From positions 1 through 32,093 of the forward strand of contig JAHFRV010000037.1 of the NCBI GenBank assembly GCA_023266095.1: DNA of 32,093 nt, given 5' to 3'. The DNA comes from Gammaproteobacteria bacterium. Lineage in GTDB: Bacteria; Pseudomonadota; Gammaproteobacteria; DRLM01. The translations under genes and the position numbers were made by a program. This document shows positions 23,265 through 32,093 of this stretch, piece after piece. The notes under the pieces are model-generated. The model ran no database searches. It had not been told where the DNA came from and saw only the letters and a list, made by a program, of their open reading frames with translations. The stretch's first letter is position 1; each line of letters begins with the position of its first letter.

Positions 23265-24647
23265 TTACGCAGCGGCCAGATTGCGCGCCATGGTATTGAG
23301 TCCCTCGCACCCTTCCAGGATACGGCTCATGACCATGACGATTTGTATTTCTTCCAGCCCCAGTTCAGTCATGATTCCCATCGGCAATTCATGTGTGGGC
23401 GCATCGCCGATACCATGTTCCTTCAACATATGGTCGGCCAGCAAAGTCAAGCGCGCGTAGACGGCGTGGGGACCATTGTACTGCGGATGGTGGTGTTCAC
23501 GGGTGGCGACGATGATCTCCTCCGGCATCTTCCAGCTCTCCATCAACCAGGCGCCCAATTCGCCGTGCTCGACACCCAGCAGCGCCATTTCCTGCTCTAC
23601 CACCGGCACGTCAGGGTGGGCGCTGACCGCATTATTCAGCATGCAGAATTCGCGCTTGAACAAATGCCCCAGCAGTAGATGCCCCATGTTGTGCAATAAA
23701 CCGGCGAGATAGCTCATGCCCGCCGGAGGACGCATAGGCTGCGGCAATTCACGGCCCAAGGCTTGCACCAAGGCCGCGCTGTAGGTAGCGTGACGCCAGA
23801 AGGCATTCAGGCCCAGGGGGCCGATCACCGGGATTTTGAATGGCCGCGCGCTGGCGATGCCCAGCGCCAAATTCATCACCATCTCGAAGCCGAGAACCCG
23901 CGAAATGGCGGTATTCACAGAATCAACTTTGCCGCGATAGCCGAAAAACGGCGAACGGGCGTAACGGATCACCTGCGCCGCCAAACTGGGATCCTGCTCC
24001 ACCAATTTACCGAGCCGTTCCACATTGGCCAGGGGATGAGCTCGCAATTCGAAAATCTGCCGTGCCACCTCCGGCATGGCCGGTAACTCGTTCAGCGATT
24101 GAATACGTTTTTTGATATCGGCGCCGAGTCCGGCGGGATCGCCCTGCGCGGTGGAGTCGCGATCGTCATAACTGCCGATGGCCCGCGAGAAATTACCCGC
24201 CAGCCAAGCATTGCTCAAAAGATTGAAAAAATCTTTATTATTAACCTGTATCAAATGCGAGGCATCACCTCCGGAAAAATACAGACCCTCACACGCCACC
24301 AGCGCGTCATCAACGATGGTCCGTATGCCATACGGCTCGCCCACGGGCGGCACGAAACGCGGCACGCAATCGGGAAACATGTGTTTAATCTGCGCCTCGG
24401 TCGCCAATTCCATGCGGCGGTGCAATAATTTACTCAAGGTATCGACATCGAGACTGTGGGTGGCCAGCATCACCACTATTACCAAGCCCACTTCGTCTTT
24501 CAATACCACGGTCTTCACGACCGAGGCGGCGGTTATCCCGGCCGCATCCGAGGCCTGCAACAACGACGTGAACGGCGGCAGCTCGTGTACGTCGTAAATA
24601 ATATGTTTTCTATCGAGGTATTGCCTCAATTTATCCGCAATCGGCAT
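23265..24647 (-). CDS. YbaK-like domain fused to an HDOD domain
   Basis: A 460-residue cytosolic protein. Residues 1-150 match the YbaK/ProX aminoacyl-tRNA deacylase fold, with VVKTVVLKD containing the Lys (K45) that is important in that family. Residues ~190-440 form an HDOD domain: LPAMPEVARQIFELRAHPLA, the HNMGHLLLGHLF segment, and EHHHPQYNG. HDOD domains resemble HD phosphodiesterases without the full metal site and act in signalling scaffolds. The pair is known as a fusion in gammaproteobacteria. AAGGAGG lies just upstream of the ATG at 24647. Neighbours give no functional context. Confidence 0.85.
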   Translation of the reverse strand: MPIADKLRQYLDRKHIIYDVHELPPFTSLLQASDAAGITAASVVKTVVLKDEVGLVIVVMLATHSLDVDTLSKLLHRRMELATEAQIKHMFPDCVPRFVPPVGEPYGIRTIVDDALVACEGLYFSGGDASHLIQVNNKDFFNLLSNAWLAGNFSRAIGSYDDRDSTAQGDPAGLGADIKKRIQSLNELPAMPEVARQIFELRAHPLANVERLGKLVEQDPSLAAQVIRYARSPFFGYRGKVDSVNTAISRVLGFEMVMNLALGIASARPFKIPVIGPLGLNAFWRHATYSAALVQALGRELPQPMRPPAGMSYLAGLLHNMGHLLLGHLFKREFCMLNNAVSAHPDVPVVEQEMALLGVEHGELGAWLMESWKMPEEIIVATREHHHPQYNGPHAVYARLTLLADHMLKEHGIGDAPTHELPMGIMTELGLEEIQIVMVMSRILEGCEGLNTMARNLAAA

Positions 24648-24904
24648 CTACGCCTCCTTATGACACCGTATCCCCATCACGGGGCATGACCTGACGGCGG
24701 CGCGCTATTCATACCGGGGTTATCGGCCGGTAGAGGCGGCGATTCAAGGGCGTTAAACAACTAGCGACCCGATGTGTCGATGCGCTTTACACTGGCATAG
24801 ACCGGCTCGCTCTCGGATGGCTCAGCAATCTGAGCTAAAAAGGAATAATTTTACTGGCATGAATACTGCCTTTCCCGGTAATCAGACTGGTGCCGGATTT
24901 TAAC

Positions 24905-25387
24905 ATGCCATTACAACAGCAATACCCGCCGCGCACCGACCGGCGCCGCCCGCAAAGCCACAGCCTCTTGCATGTCCACGGTATGCGCGGGCGTCGCCGT
25001 CGCTACCGTCGCCGGCAAGACCAAGTCGACACGCGATTGAGTCTGGATTGGCACCCGCCGCACCTGCTTTGCCTCACCCTCGGCATCATGCTGTTATGTG
25101 TCGCAGACGCCCACAACACCTTGCAATTGCTGCAGCTGGGGGCCAAGGAAATGAATTCGCTCATGGATTACCTGATCCGCCGCGACATCGATTTATTCGT
25201 GACGGTCAAACTCGGGGTGACCGCGGCCTGTTTAGTGGTGCTGGTGGGCTGTCAGCACCTTTCGTTATCCAAACGCCTCAAAATCCGTCACGTTATCTAT
25301 TCCGTTTTCGTGCTTTATGCCGCCCTCATCTCGTATGAAGTCGCCATCTGGCCGGGGCAGGGCATGGCGTTCCTACCTCTCCTTTGA
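24905..25387 (+). CDS. DUF5658-like three-helix membrane protein
   Basis: 160 residues with a basic N-terminal tail (RRRRYRRRQDQ) and three membrane segments. They are HLLCLTLGIMLLCVADAHNT, LFVTVKLGVTAACLVVLVGC and VIYSVFVLYAALISYEVAIW. The motif DAHNTLQLL...GAKEMNSLMDY is typical of DUF5658, whose function is unknown. ATG 24905 is assumed; a GTG at 24890 is in frame. A 14-codon reading frame (24859-24903) ends just before it, which may be a leader or chance. The hairpin at 25462 follows the stop. Confidence 0.6.
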   Translation: MPLQQQYPPRTDRRRPQSHSLLHVHGMRGRRRRYRRRQDQVDTRLSLDWHPPHLLCLTLGIMLLCVADAHNTLQLLQLGAKEMNSLMDYLIRRDIDLFVTVKLGVTAACLVVLVGCQHLSLSKRLKIRHVIYSVFVLYAALISYEVAIWPGQGMAFLPLL

Positions 25388-25461
25388 AGTAAGCCTGATT
25401 AATTCGATATTCCCGGCGAAGCACCGCGCGAACTGGAATACAGGTTTTAAGAATCACCAGC

Positions 25462-25495
25462 TGCCATCATTCCCGCGAAAGCGGGAATGATGGCA
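25462..25495. repeat. REP-like perfect hairpin with GAAA loop, probable bidirectional terminator
   Basis: TGCCATCATTCCCGC (25462-25476), GAAA loop and GCGGGAATGATGGCA (25481-25495) form a 15-bp perfect stem. The core ATTCCCGC-GAAA-GCGGGAAT is a repeat type common in proteobacterial intergenic regions. It lies between convergent genes (DUF5658 stop 25387, MoeB-rhodanese stop 25535), and a T-run is lacking on both sides (only short A/T runs). Confidence 0.6.
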
Positions 25496-25534
25496 AAAGA
25501 ACTAATCAACGTTTCTTAAGAAAACTGTGCGTGG

Positions 25535-26713
25535 TTAACCCGCCGCAGCCGGGGTGGCACAGACTTCGGCATAATCGCTATAGCCGGTGAATCGGGCGTT
25601 ATCGCCGCAGACTTTACATTCTGAATTACGCTTCAGCTTGAACTCGTTGAATGACCCGTGCAGGGCATCGTAATAAAGCATTCTGCCCACCAGCGAGTCG
25701 CCGATCTTCAAGAGCACTTTCAACGTTTCCACCGCTTGAAGCACACCGAGCACACCCGGCAACACGCCGAGCACACCGATCTCGGCACAAGACGGCGCCG
25801 ATTCGGGCGGCGGCGGTTCGGGGAACATGCAGCGGTAACAGCCGCCACGGCGTTTCTCGTAGCCCGGCCAAAACACAGTGATTTGCCCTTCGAAGCGATA
25901 CACCGCCGCGTGGATATTGGGGATAGCCAACTTGACGCAGGCGTCGTTGATCAAATAACGGGTGGGCAGATTGTCAGAACCATCCACCACCACGTCATAA
26001 CCGGACAGGATCTCTTCCACGTTACTGCTATCGAGGCGGGTCTCATAACCGACGATCTTCACCCGCGGATTGAGCGATTCGAGGGCTTCGCGGGCCGACG
26101 CGACTTTCGAGATATCCACGCGCGCATCGGTATGGAGTATTTGCCGCTGTAAATTACTGCGATCCACCACATCGTGGTCCACCAGCCCGAGAGTACCCAC
26201 CCCGGCGGCGGCCAGATAAAAAGCGGCCGGCGACCCCAAACCACCGGCACCGATCAACAAAACCTTGCTGTCCAATAATTTCAGCTGCCCTTGCTCGCCC
26301 ACTTCCGGCAACAACAAGTGACGCGAATACCGTTCACGGGCGTCATCGTCGAGTGTCCTGGGCATCTCAAAGGGTAGACCTTTATTTTTCCAGCGGTTGA
26401 AACCGCCTGCGACGGATTTCACGTTTTGATAACCGAGTTGCTTTAACGCCTCGGCGGCGAACAACGAACGTGTCCCGCCGGCGCACATCACCAAGACCGG
26501 TTGTGCCACATCGGGCACCTTCTCTTCGATCCGCAACTCGAGGAAGCCCCGGTTCAGCCGCAACGCCCCTTTGGGGCTGCCATTGGCGACCTCATCAGTT
26601 TCGCGCACGTCCAATAACACCGCACCCTGTTTGTGCTCGGCCAGGGCCTCTTCCGGCGAGATTTCCGGAATGACGTTTTTCAACTCCGCCAGGCGGCGGT
26701 CTTTGCCTTTCAT
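25535..26713 (-). CDS. Rhodanese-ThiF/MoeB adenylyltransferase fusion
   Basis: 392 residues. Residues ~15-110 form a rhodanese domain: LLDVRETDEVANGSPKGALR and the active Cys in MCAGGTRS. Residues ~125-385 form a ThiF/MoeB E1-like domain: ATP loop GAGGLGS, DRSNLQRQILH, VDGSDNLPTRYLIND, and zinc ligands CYRC and CKVC. It would adenylate the C-terminus of a sulfur-carrier protein and the rhodanese would pass the sulfur, for molybdopterin, thiamine or other pathways; which one is not shown. The N-terminal place of the rhodanese is less common than C-terminal. GGAGGA lies 6 bp upstream of the ATG. The rhodanese genes nearer gpmI are separate. Confidence 0.9.
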   Translation of the reverse strand: MKGKDRRLAELKNVIPEISPEEALAEHKQGAVLLDVRETDEVANGSPKGALRLNRGFLELRIEEKVPDVAQPVLVMCAGGTRSLFAAEALKQLGYQNVKSVAGGFNRWKNKGLPFEMPRTLDDDARERYSRHLLLPEVGEQGQLKLLDSKVLLIGAGGLGSPAAFYLAAAGVGTLGLVDHDVVDRSNLQRQILHTDARVDISKVASAREALESLNPRVKIVGYETRLDSSNVEEILSGYDVVVDGSDNLPTRYLINDACVKLAIPNIHAAVYRFEGQITVFWPGYEKRRGGCYRCMFPEPPPPESAPSCAEIGVLGVLPGVLGVLQAVETLKVLLKIGDSLVGRMLYYDALHGSFNEFKLKRNSECKVCGDNARFTGYSDYAEVCATPAAAG

Positions 26714-27125
26714 CGCCTATCCTCCAGATCAGTCGAACACCGGCAAGAGCGGCGTCCGCCAAGGGTCGTCATGGATTTCCACGGTTAACTCAAGTTCAGG
26801 ATATGTCGGCGGCGGCCCCCTGAATCATTAGTCTGCTTTTCGCTGCCGCGGGGCCCGTGGAAACCGCCCGCTTTATCGTTTACCTCCGCAATAGAGGCTG
26901 TTAATCAACGGGTCCGATCAAGCATAACATAGCTCTTCTTTATCGGCGGTCCTTCAAAAAACCCGTGGCAATCCGACTACTCTTAAAGGAATAGTATTAA
27001 GATTCAAAAAGACGGAGTACGCCCAAGCACCAACTGGTCGCACCGCAAATCCCGGCCGCCCGGATGCACGCTAATCGCAGGCGCGATACGCTTAGTCACC
27101 AGTCAGCACAGGAGTTTGGTCTCGA
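26714..27125. other. Divergent intergenic region
   Basis: The 412 bp between the MoeB-rhodanese start and the MgtC start hold both promoters, but I see no convincing -35/-10 pair. There is an AT-rich patch around 26930-27010. AGGAG at 27110-27114 serves MgtC. No known leader RNA for MgtC-type genes could be recognised by eye, so a structured leader is neither supported nor excluded. Confidence 0.3.
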
Positions 27126-27818
27126 ATGGATGAGCAATTTATCACGGTAGCCACCCGTCTCACCTTGTCGCTGCTGGCCGGCGGCATCATCGGCCTGGAG
27201 CGGACCTACCATGGACGGCCGGCGGGTTTCCGCACCCATGTACTGGTATGCACCTCCTCGGCCCTGCTGGTACTGGTTTCGGTCTATCAATGGGAGCTCT
27301 TGCCTCACGCACCGCAGGAAACCATCCGCATCGACCCCACCCGCATGGCCCAGGGCATCATGACCGGCATCGGTTTTCTCGGCGCGGGGGTCATCGTCAA
27401 GGAGCGTCTCGCCGTGCGCGGCCTCACCACCGCCGCCTCGATCTGGATCACCGCCGCCATCGGCATCGTCATCGGCATGGGTTTTTATTCCGCCGCCGGT
27501 CTGAGCGTGGCCATGGCCCTCGGCACCTTGGCGGTGTTCCGCTGGGTGGAGTCCATCATGCCCGCCATCCGTTATGCCCAGCTCACGGTACGCTTTTCCC
27601 GTTACAATCACTTGAATCAGGATGAACTGGTTGAAATCATCCGCGCCCACGACATCACGGCGGGTGGTCCCAGTTATCAATTAGAAGATGAAGGGCGGAT
27701 GTTCCAATATCAAATGAGCATCCGCACCCGCGATACCATCAATCTGCGCTATCTGGCCGAAAGTTTGAATAAAATGGAGCAGATTCAGGAATTCAGCATC
27801 ACGCCCGCCCGCGATTGA
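27126..27818 (+). CDS. MgtC/SapB family membrane protein
   Basis: 230 residues with the MgtC/SapB pattern. Helices are at about residues 8-24 (RLTLSLLAGGIIGLER), 37-52, 75-95 (MTGIGFLGAGVIV), 105-125 and 126-140. GGIIGLERTYHGRPAGFRTH is the family signature, and a cytosolic ACT-like C-terminal domain (about 145-230) is present. Members are linked to Mg or low-pH stress and to inhibition of ATP synthase; this homologue has no tested role. It ends 7 bp before murU, convergent with it. AGGAG lies 11 bp before the ATG. Confidence 0.9.
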   Translation: MDEQFITVATRLTLSLLAGGIIGLERTYHGRPAGFRTHVLVCTSSALLVLVSVYQWELLPHAPQETIRIDPTRMAQGIMTGIGFLGAGVIVKERLAVRGLTTAASIWITAAIGIVIGMGFYSAAGLSVAMALGTLAVFRWVESIMPAIRYAQLTVRFSRYNHLNQDELVEIIRAHDITAGGPSYQLEDEGRMFQYQMSIRTRDTINLRYLAESLNKMEQIQEFSITPARD

Positions 27819-27825
27819 ACGGCCA

Positions 27826-28524
<699 letters not shown>

Positions 28525-29535
28525 TCATTTCAGCTCCGCCTTTTGCTCCCGCAGCAACAAGGCCTGCACGGCCTCCCGCGGCGACAAACCGTGATACAGC
28601 ACCTGGCAGACCTGTTCGGTAATAGGCATCGCCACCCCATGCCGCTCCGCCAGACGCCAGACCTCGCGGGCGGCATGCACACCTTCCGCCACCTGTTGCA
28701 CCGTCGCGCAGGCCTCCGCCAGACTGAGTCCGCGTGCCAGGGCCAAACCGATCCGGCGATTACGCGATTGGTCGTCGGTGCAGGTCAGCACCAGGTCACC
28801 CAGCCCCGCCAGCCCCATGAACGTCTCGCGCTGCCCGCCCATCGCCACCCCGAGCCGCATCAACTCCGCCAGTCCGCGCGTCACCAGGGCGGCGCGGGTG
28901 TTGGCGCCCAGACCCAAACCGTCGGCGATGCCCGCGGCGATGGCCAGCACGTTTTTCACCGCGCCGCCCAATTCCACACCTATCACATCATCGCTGGTGT
29001 ACGCGCGAAAACGCGGATTGTGCAAACGGGCCGCAAGATCGGCGGCGAAACCGCCATCCCGCGAGGCCACGGTCACCGCGGTCGGCAAGCCCAAAGCCAC
29101 CTCCCGCGCGAAGGTCGGACCCGAGATCACCGCCAAAGGACGCCGCGGACCCAACACCTCGGCCGCCACCTCGTGCAATAAGCGTCCGCTGCCGGGCTCC
29201 AAACCTTTGCTGGCCCATGCCAGCCGCGCGCCAGGCAATAAATGACCGGCCAACTCCACCAGCAAGGCGCGAAAACCTGCGGCGGGCACCGCCACCAGCA
29301 CATCTTCAGTCGCCAACAACGCGGCCCGGAGATCGGCGGTGGGCTGTAACAAGTCAGGCAAGGAAATATCGGAAAGATAACGGGGGTTGCGCCGATCGCG
29401 GGCCATGGCCGCGGCCTGGGCCGCATCGCGGGTCCACAACACGGTGTACCGGCCATTCGCGGCCAGCAACACCGCCAGCGCGGTTCCCCAGGAACCGGCG
29501 CCCAACACCACCACCGGTGTGGGGAATCCCTTCAT
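28525..29535 (-). CDS. gpsA: Glycerol-3-phosphate dehydrogenase [NAD(P)+]
   Basis: 336 residues. VVVLGAGSWGTALAVLLAAN is the nucleotide-binding motif. VLVAVPAAGFRALL, ISGPTFAREVALGLPTAV and GGAVKNVLAIAAGIADGLGL (catalytic Lys) follow, with the C-terminal helical domain. It reduces dihydroxyacetone phosphate to sn-glycerol 3-phosphate for phospholipid synthesis in the cytosol. ATG 29535 is chosen; a TTG at 29547 would add 4 residues. It lies 82 bp after secB, as in the conserved secB-gpsA order. Confidence 0.97.
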   Translation of the reverse strand: MKGFPTPVVVLGAGSWGTALAVLLAANGRYTVLWTRDAAQAAAMARDRRNPRYLSDISLPDLLQPTADLRAALLATEDVLVAVPAAGFRALLVELAGHLLPGARLAWASKGLEPGSGRLLHEVAAEVLGPRRPLAVISGPTFAREVALGLPTAVTVASRDGGFAADLAARLHNPRFRAYTSDDVIGVELGGAVKNVLAIAAGIADGLGLGANTRAALVTRGLAELMRLGVAMGGQRETFMGLAGLGDLVLTCTDDQSRNRRIGLALARGLSLAEACATVQQVAEGVHAAREVWRLAERHGVAMPITEQVCQVLYHGLSPREAVQALLLREQKAELK

Positions 29536-29617
29536 CAGACTAGCCAATCCGCGGGACCTAAATCATTCGACGTACGCATCGTGGATGACGCCCTTCCTAA
29601 CCTGCCTTGTCGCGATC

Positions 29618-30100
29618 TCAGTGTGTCAACTCGGAGGCCGCCGCCTGGCCTTGCTGCTGTTTCGCCTGCTCCACATGCTGCTGATAGAGCAGGTCGAAAT
29701 TGATGGGGGCGAGCAACAACTGGGGAAACCCGCCGCGCGTCACCACATCAGACACGGTTTCGCGCGCGAAAGGAAATAAGACATGCGGACAATAACTGCC
29801 CACCATCATCGCCACCTGCTCTTTTTGGTAACCCTCGATATTGAAAATACCGGCCTGCTGCACTTCGATCAGATAAGCGGTTTTGTCTTTTTGCTTGGCG
29901 GTCACTGTAAGAGTGAGTATCACTTCGTGGGTGGTTTCGTTCAAAATCGTCGTGGTATTGCTGATTTGCAGCCCCACCTCGGGCTCCCACTTCTCTAAAA
30001 ACACCTGGGGCGAATTAGGGGTTTCGAAAGACAGGTCTTTCACATAGATCTTCTGGATCGTGAATTGGACCCGGTTCTCGGCTTGCTGTTCGTCTGCCAT
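29618..30100 (-). CDS. secB: Protein-export chaperone SecB
   Basis: 160 residues, typical SecB length. FTIQKIYVKDLSFETPNSPQ at the start, then EVILTLTVTAKQ, AYLIEVQQAGIF and CPHVLFPFARETVSDVVTRG. SecB keeps preproteins unfolded and hands them to SecA. The ATG at 30100 is chosen because AAGGA lies 8 bp upstream; two earlier in-frame ATGs (30115 and 30106) have none. It lies between the membrane rhodanese and gpsA. Confidence 0.97.
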   Translation of the reverse strand: MADEQQAENRVQFTIQKIYVKDLSFETPNSPQVFLEKWEPEVGLQISNTTTILNETTHEVILTLTVTAKQKDKTAYLIEVQQAGIFNIEGYQKEQVAMMVGSYCPHVLFPFARETVSDVVTRGGFPQLLLAPINFDLLYQQHVEQAKQQQGQAAASELTH

Positions 30101-30214
30101 CGTCATTTCCTTCACACGGTTGGTTAAATGGACTGGACCCGCCGGCCGAACACCGCCGCGTCACAGCAATGATTAAACGTTATTGATAGCGCCTGCGGCC
30201 GGTGTGACGCCACG

Positions 30215-30643
30215 TTATTTTTTAGTGGTCACCGGCAAATCCGCTCCCTGCCAGGCCAACAGGCCGCCGCCCAGTTTGTAGATGCGGGTGAAACCTTGCT
30301 TACGCAACTGCACGCCGGCCTGCGCCGAACGCTGCCCGGTGCGGCAATAGATCACGATCGGCTTATCTTTATGAGGTTCCAGCTCGCCGAGCCGTTTATC
30401 CAACAGGCCCAGCGGGATATGCCGGGCGTTAATCACATGGCCTTGCATGTATTCTTTATCGTCGCGGACATCCAAGGCGATCGCGTCTTCCTGGTTCATC
30501 AGACGCACCGCCTCCTGCGGCTTGATATCCGCGAACCCCAGCACTTTGCGCTGGGCCTCGCCGGCTATAATCAACACGAGAATAACGAGCAAGGCCAATA
30601 CCAACAACCAGTGGTTGACCACGAATTCGCTAAATTGCGCCAT
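30215..30643 (-). CDS. yibN: Membrane-anchored rhodanese (YibN-like)
   Basis: 142 residues with one N-terminal membrane helix (HWLLVLALLVILVLIIAG) and a cytosolic rhodanese domain. The active Cys is in IVIYCRTGQRSAQAG, and ALDVRDDKEYMQGHVINARH is the CH2 motif. This is the YibN type found between gpmI and secB in Enterobacteria. It may handle sulfane sulfur; its role is unclear. The start is taken at 30643 (MAQFSEFVVN), a longer frame goes to 30676. It lies 61 bp after the ArsR regulator gene and 114 bp before secB. No grxC gene is found between it and secB. Confidence 0.85.
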   Translation of the reverse strand: MAQFSEFVVNHWLLVLALLVILVLIIAGEAQRKVLGFADIKPQEAVRLMNQEDAIALDVRDDKEYMQGHVINARHIPLGLLDKRLGELEPHKDKPIVIYCRTGQRSAQAGVQLRKQGFTRIYKLGGGLLAWQGADLPVTTKK

Positions 30644-30704
30644 GGGAATAATCGAAACCTTTACTTCACAGACCAATAAAAGCCACGGGGCGGAATATCG
30701 ATCG

Positions 30705-31022
30705 TCAGTAGCCAGAACCGCAAAAGAGCTCCCGCATCATACCGATCAAGCGCAAAGTGCGCTTATCGCCCACGCGATAATATACCCGGTTGGCCTTCTT
30801 ACGCGTCATCAAAATGCCTTTCTCACGCAAAATCCCCAAATGCTGGGAGACATTGCTTTGCGAGGTGCCAACCTTTTCCACAATGCCCTGCACACTCACC
30901 TCATCATCCCCCAGCGCGCATAGTATCTTCAATCGGATAGGGTGGGCCATGGCCTTCAGTGAACGCGCCGCTTGCTCGATTTCTTCATCATCATGAATGA
31001 GCGCGGCAATTATATTTTCCAT
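30705..31022 (-). CDS. ArsR-family transcriptional regulator, BigR/SqrR-like
   Basis: 105 residues with a winged helix-turn-helix: LKAMAHPIRLKILCALGDDE, then SVQGIVEKVGTSQSNVSQHL as recognition region and NRVYYRVGD as wing. Cys35 (KILC) and Cys101 (LFC) are 66 residues apart, the same spacing as the persulfide-sensing pair in SqrR (C41/C107) and BigR (C42/C108). There is no metal-binding CxC motif. It likely represses its own operon, which continues with a membrane rhodanese and possibly secB, and derepresses on sulfane sulfur. GAGGT lies upstream of the ATG. Confidence 0.8.
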   Translation of the reverse strand: MENIIAALIHDDEEIEQAARSLKAMAHPIRLKILCALGDDEVSVQGIVEKVGTSQSNVSQHLGILREKGILMTRKKANRVYYRVGDKRTLRLIGMMRELFCGSGY

Positions 31023-31046
31023 TATATTTTTACCTCGATAGAGACC

Positions 31047-31056
31047 TTCATATGAA
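31047..31056. promoter_or_regulatory. Palindrome upstream of the ArsR gene, candidate operator
   Basis: TTCATATGAA is a perfect 10-bp palindrome 24 bp before the start codon of the ArsR regulator, in an AT-rich patch of the divergent region with gpmI (31023-31266). Autoregulation of ArsR-family genes through such AT-rich palindromes is usual. It is a pattern match only. Confidence 0.35.
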
Positions 31057-31266
31057 TTATTTAAGTCACGACAACCTCCCTAACTCGCCTCTCCACATCG
31101 ACACTGCCTTTTGAGGGCAAAAGATTATACAATCAGCCCCCGGTCTGAGGGAACTTAGGTATTCCCTAGGTCTCGTTTCCGCCTAAGCCCGCTGGGCTCG
31201 GCAATCGCGGCCCAAGTGAAGACCCGCTGGACTTTCCAGAAACCACTTTCAAAAAGCGTCGTCAGC

Positions 31267-32093
31267 ATGAATTCGTCACGTCATAAACCCGTTGTTTTAC
31301 TTATCCTTGATGGTTGGGGTTACAGCGAAAAAAGAGCGTACAACGCCATATTGAACGCCTCCACGCCGGTCTGGAACCACCTGTGGGCCAATTACCCGCG
31401 CGTGTTGATCCGCTGTTCCGGCACCGACGTCGGCCTGCCGTCCGACCAAATGGGCAATTCCGAAGTGGGCCACCTCAACCTCGGTGCCGGGCGGGTGGTG
31501 TACCAGGAATTCACCCGTATCAGCCGGGCGATCAAGAGCGGTTCGTTCTACAACAATCGCACCTTGACCGACGCGGTGGATGCCGCCGTCACCCAGGGCA
31601 AAGCCGTGCACATTCTCGGCCTGCTCTCCCCCGGCGGCGTGCACAGCCATGAGGAACACATCCAGTCCATGGTCAAACTGGCGGTGGAACGCGGCGCCCA
31701 GCAAGTTTATGTTCACGCTTTTCTCGACGGCCGAGACACCCCGCCCAAGAGCGCGGCAACTTCGTTGCAGGCGCTGTCCGACGTTTTCGCTCAGTTAGGC
31801 CGCGGTCGCATCGCCTCTCTCATCGGCCGTTATTTCGCCATGGACCGCGATCATCGCTGGCCGCGGGTGCAGGCCGGTTACGATTTGATCACCCAAGGCA
31901 AAGGCCTGTTCACCGCCAGCGATCCGCACAGTGCATTGCAGGCGGCCTATGAACGGGGCGAAGCCGACGAATTCGTTCAAGCCACCGCCATCGTGCCGTC
32001 CGGTGAGCAGCCGGTGACCATCCACGACGGCGACGCGGTAATCTTCATGAATTACCGCTCCGACCGGGCCAGGCAAATCACCCGCGCTTTCAT
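31267..32093 (+). CDS. gpmI: 2,3-bisphosphoglycerate-independent phosphoglycerate mutase (partial, 3' end beyond the window)
   Basis: The first ~275 codons read [20 protein letters not shown] onward with no stop to the window edge. LILDGWG carries the Mn-binding Asp (D15), [17 protein letters not shown] the catalytic Ser (S65), and [32 protein letters not shown] and [12 protein letters not shown] are the substrate-binding regions. The enzyme interconverts 3- and 2-phosphoglycerate. The family is ~510 residues, so about half is missing. It is divergent from the ArsR regulator gene, and the conserved neighbour of yibN/secB/gpsA. Confidence 0.97.
   Translation, partial: MNSSRHKPVVLLILDGWGYSEKRAYNAILNASTPVWNHLWANYPRVLIRCSGTDVGLPSDQMGNSEVGHLNLGAGRVVYQEFTRISRAIKSGSFYNNRTLTDAVDAAVTQGKAVHILGLLSPGGVHSHEEHIQSMVKLAVERGAQQVYVHAFLDGRDTPPKSAATSLQALSDVFAQLGRGRIASLIGRYFAMDRDHRWPRVQAGYDLITQGKGLFTASDPHSALQAAYERGEADEFVQATAIVPSGEQPVTIHDGDAVIFMNYRSDRARQITRAF

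Noticed and set aside
31101-31131. TATACA (31126-31131) as the gpmI -10 box
   Set aside because: No acceptable -35 box stands at the right distance and it would give a long leader (~130 nt); too weak to report.

Overview
The window is about 32 kb of GC-rich bacterial chromosome, most likely from a gammaproteobacterium of the Chromatiales/Ectothiorhodospirales kind. The best taxonomic hint is the conserved block gpmI / membrane rhodanese (yibN) / secB / gpsA at the right end, which matches the enterobacterial gene order except that grxC is missing. Several proteobacterial family genes (DUF3135, DUF5658, YbaK-HDOD fusion) agree. I saw no rRNA, tRNA or CRISPR array.

Left end (1-1850), accessory and mobile. 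The start of an IS transposase lies on the minus strand at the window edge, with its IS end near 121. It abuts the last codons of one polymorphic toxin and its coupled small immunity-like gene. Then come a start-less fragment of a PoNe-type DNase toxin and an intact PoNi (DUF1910/DUF1911) immunity gene. A 168-bp hairpin-rich, TTAA-flanked MITE-like element closes this region.

Middle (1850-16300), envelope and signalling. A Rieske ferredoxin and a TPR-methyltransferase lead into a long co-oriented minus-strand run. Read in its own direction the run is: membrane Ser/Thr kinase with TPR tail, caspase-like lipoprotein, autotransporter with two Ig-like repeats, a second Ser/Thr kinase with periplasmic sensor and C-terminal HAMP, LysM-polysaccharide deacetylase lipoprotein, TPR lipoprotein. 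It converges on a plus-strand LysM-TPR lipoprotein. Two of its intergenic seams appear to be occupied by integron-type gene cassettes that carry attC-like sites. One holds a small four-helix membrane protein gene. The other holds a frameshifted T6SS amidase effector gene (Tae4-like) coupled to a secreted immunity-protein candidate. Without the cassettes the remaining genes would be about 80-105 bp apart.

Right half (16400-32093), housekeeping. It holds an ABC exporter operon (ATPase, double-FtsX permease, HlyD adaptor), a Nudix hydrolase, a DUF3135 protein, a secreted CHRD protein, a YbaK-HDOD fusion, a DUF5658 membrane protein, a rhodanese-ThiF/MoeB protein and an MgtC/SapB protein. The minus-strand run that follows is an ArsR regulator with BigR/SqrR-like cysteine spacing, membrane rhodanese, secB, gpsA and murU. 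A divergent gpmI is cut by the window end.

The most unusual points are the two attC-bearing cassettes (one carrying an effector/immunity pair) in the seams of a kinase-caspase-autotransporter run, the toxin/immunity remnants beside an IS, the MITE-like element, and the candidate persulfide-sensing ArsR regulator upstream of a rhodanese.
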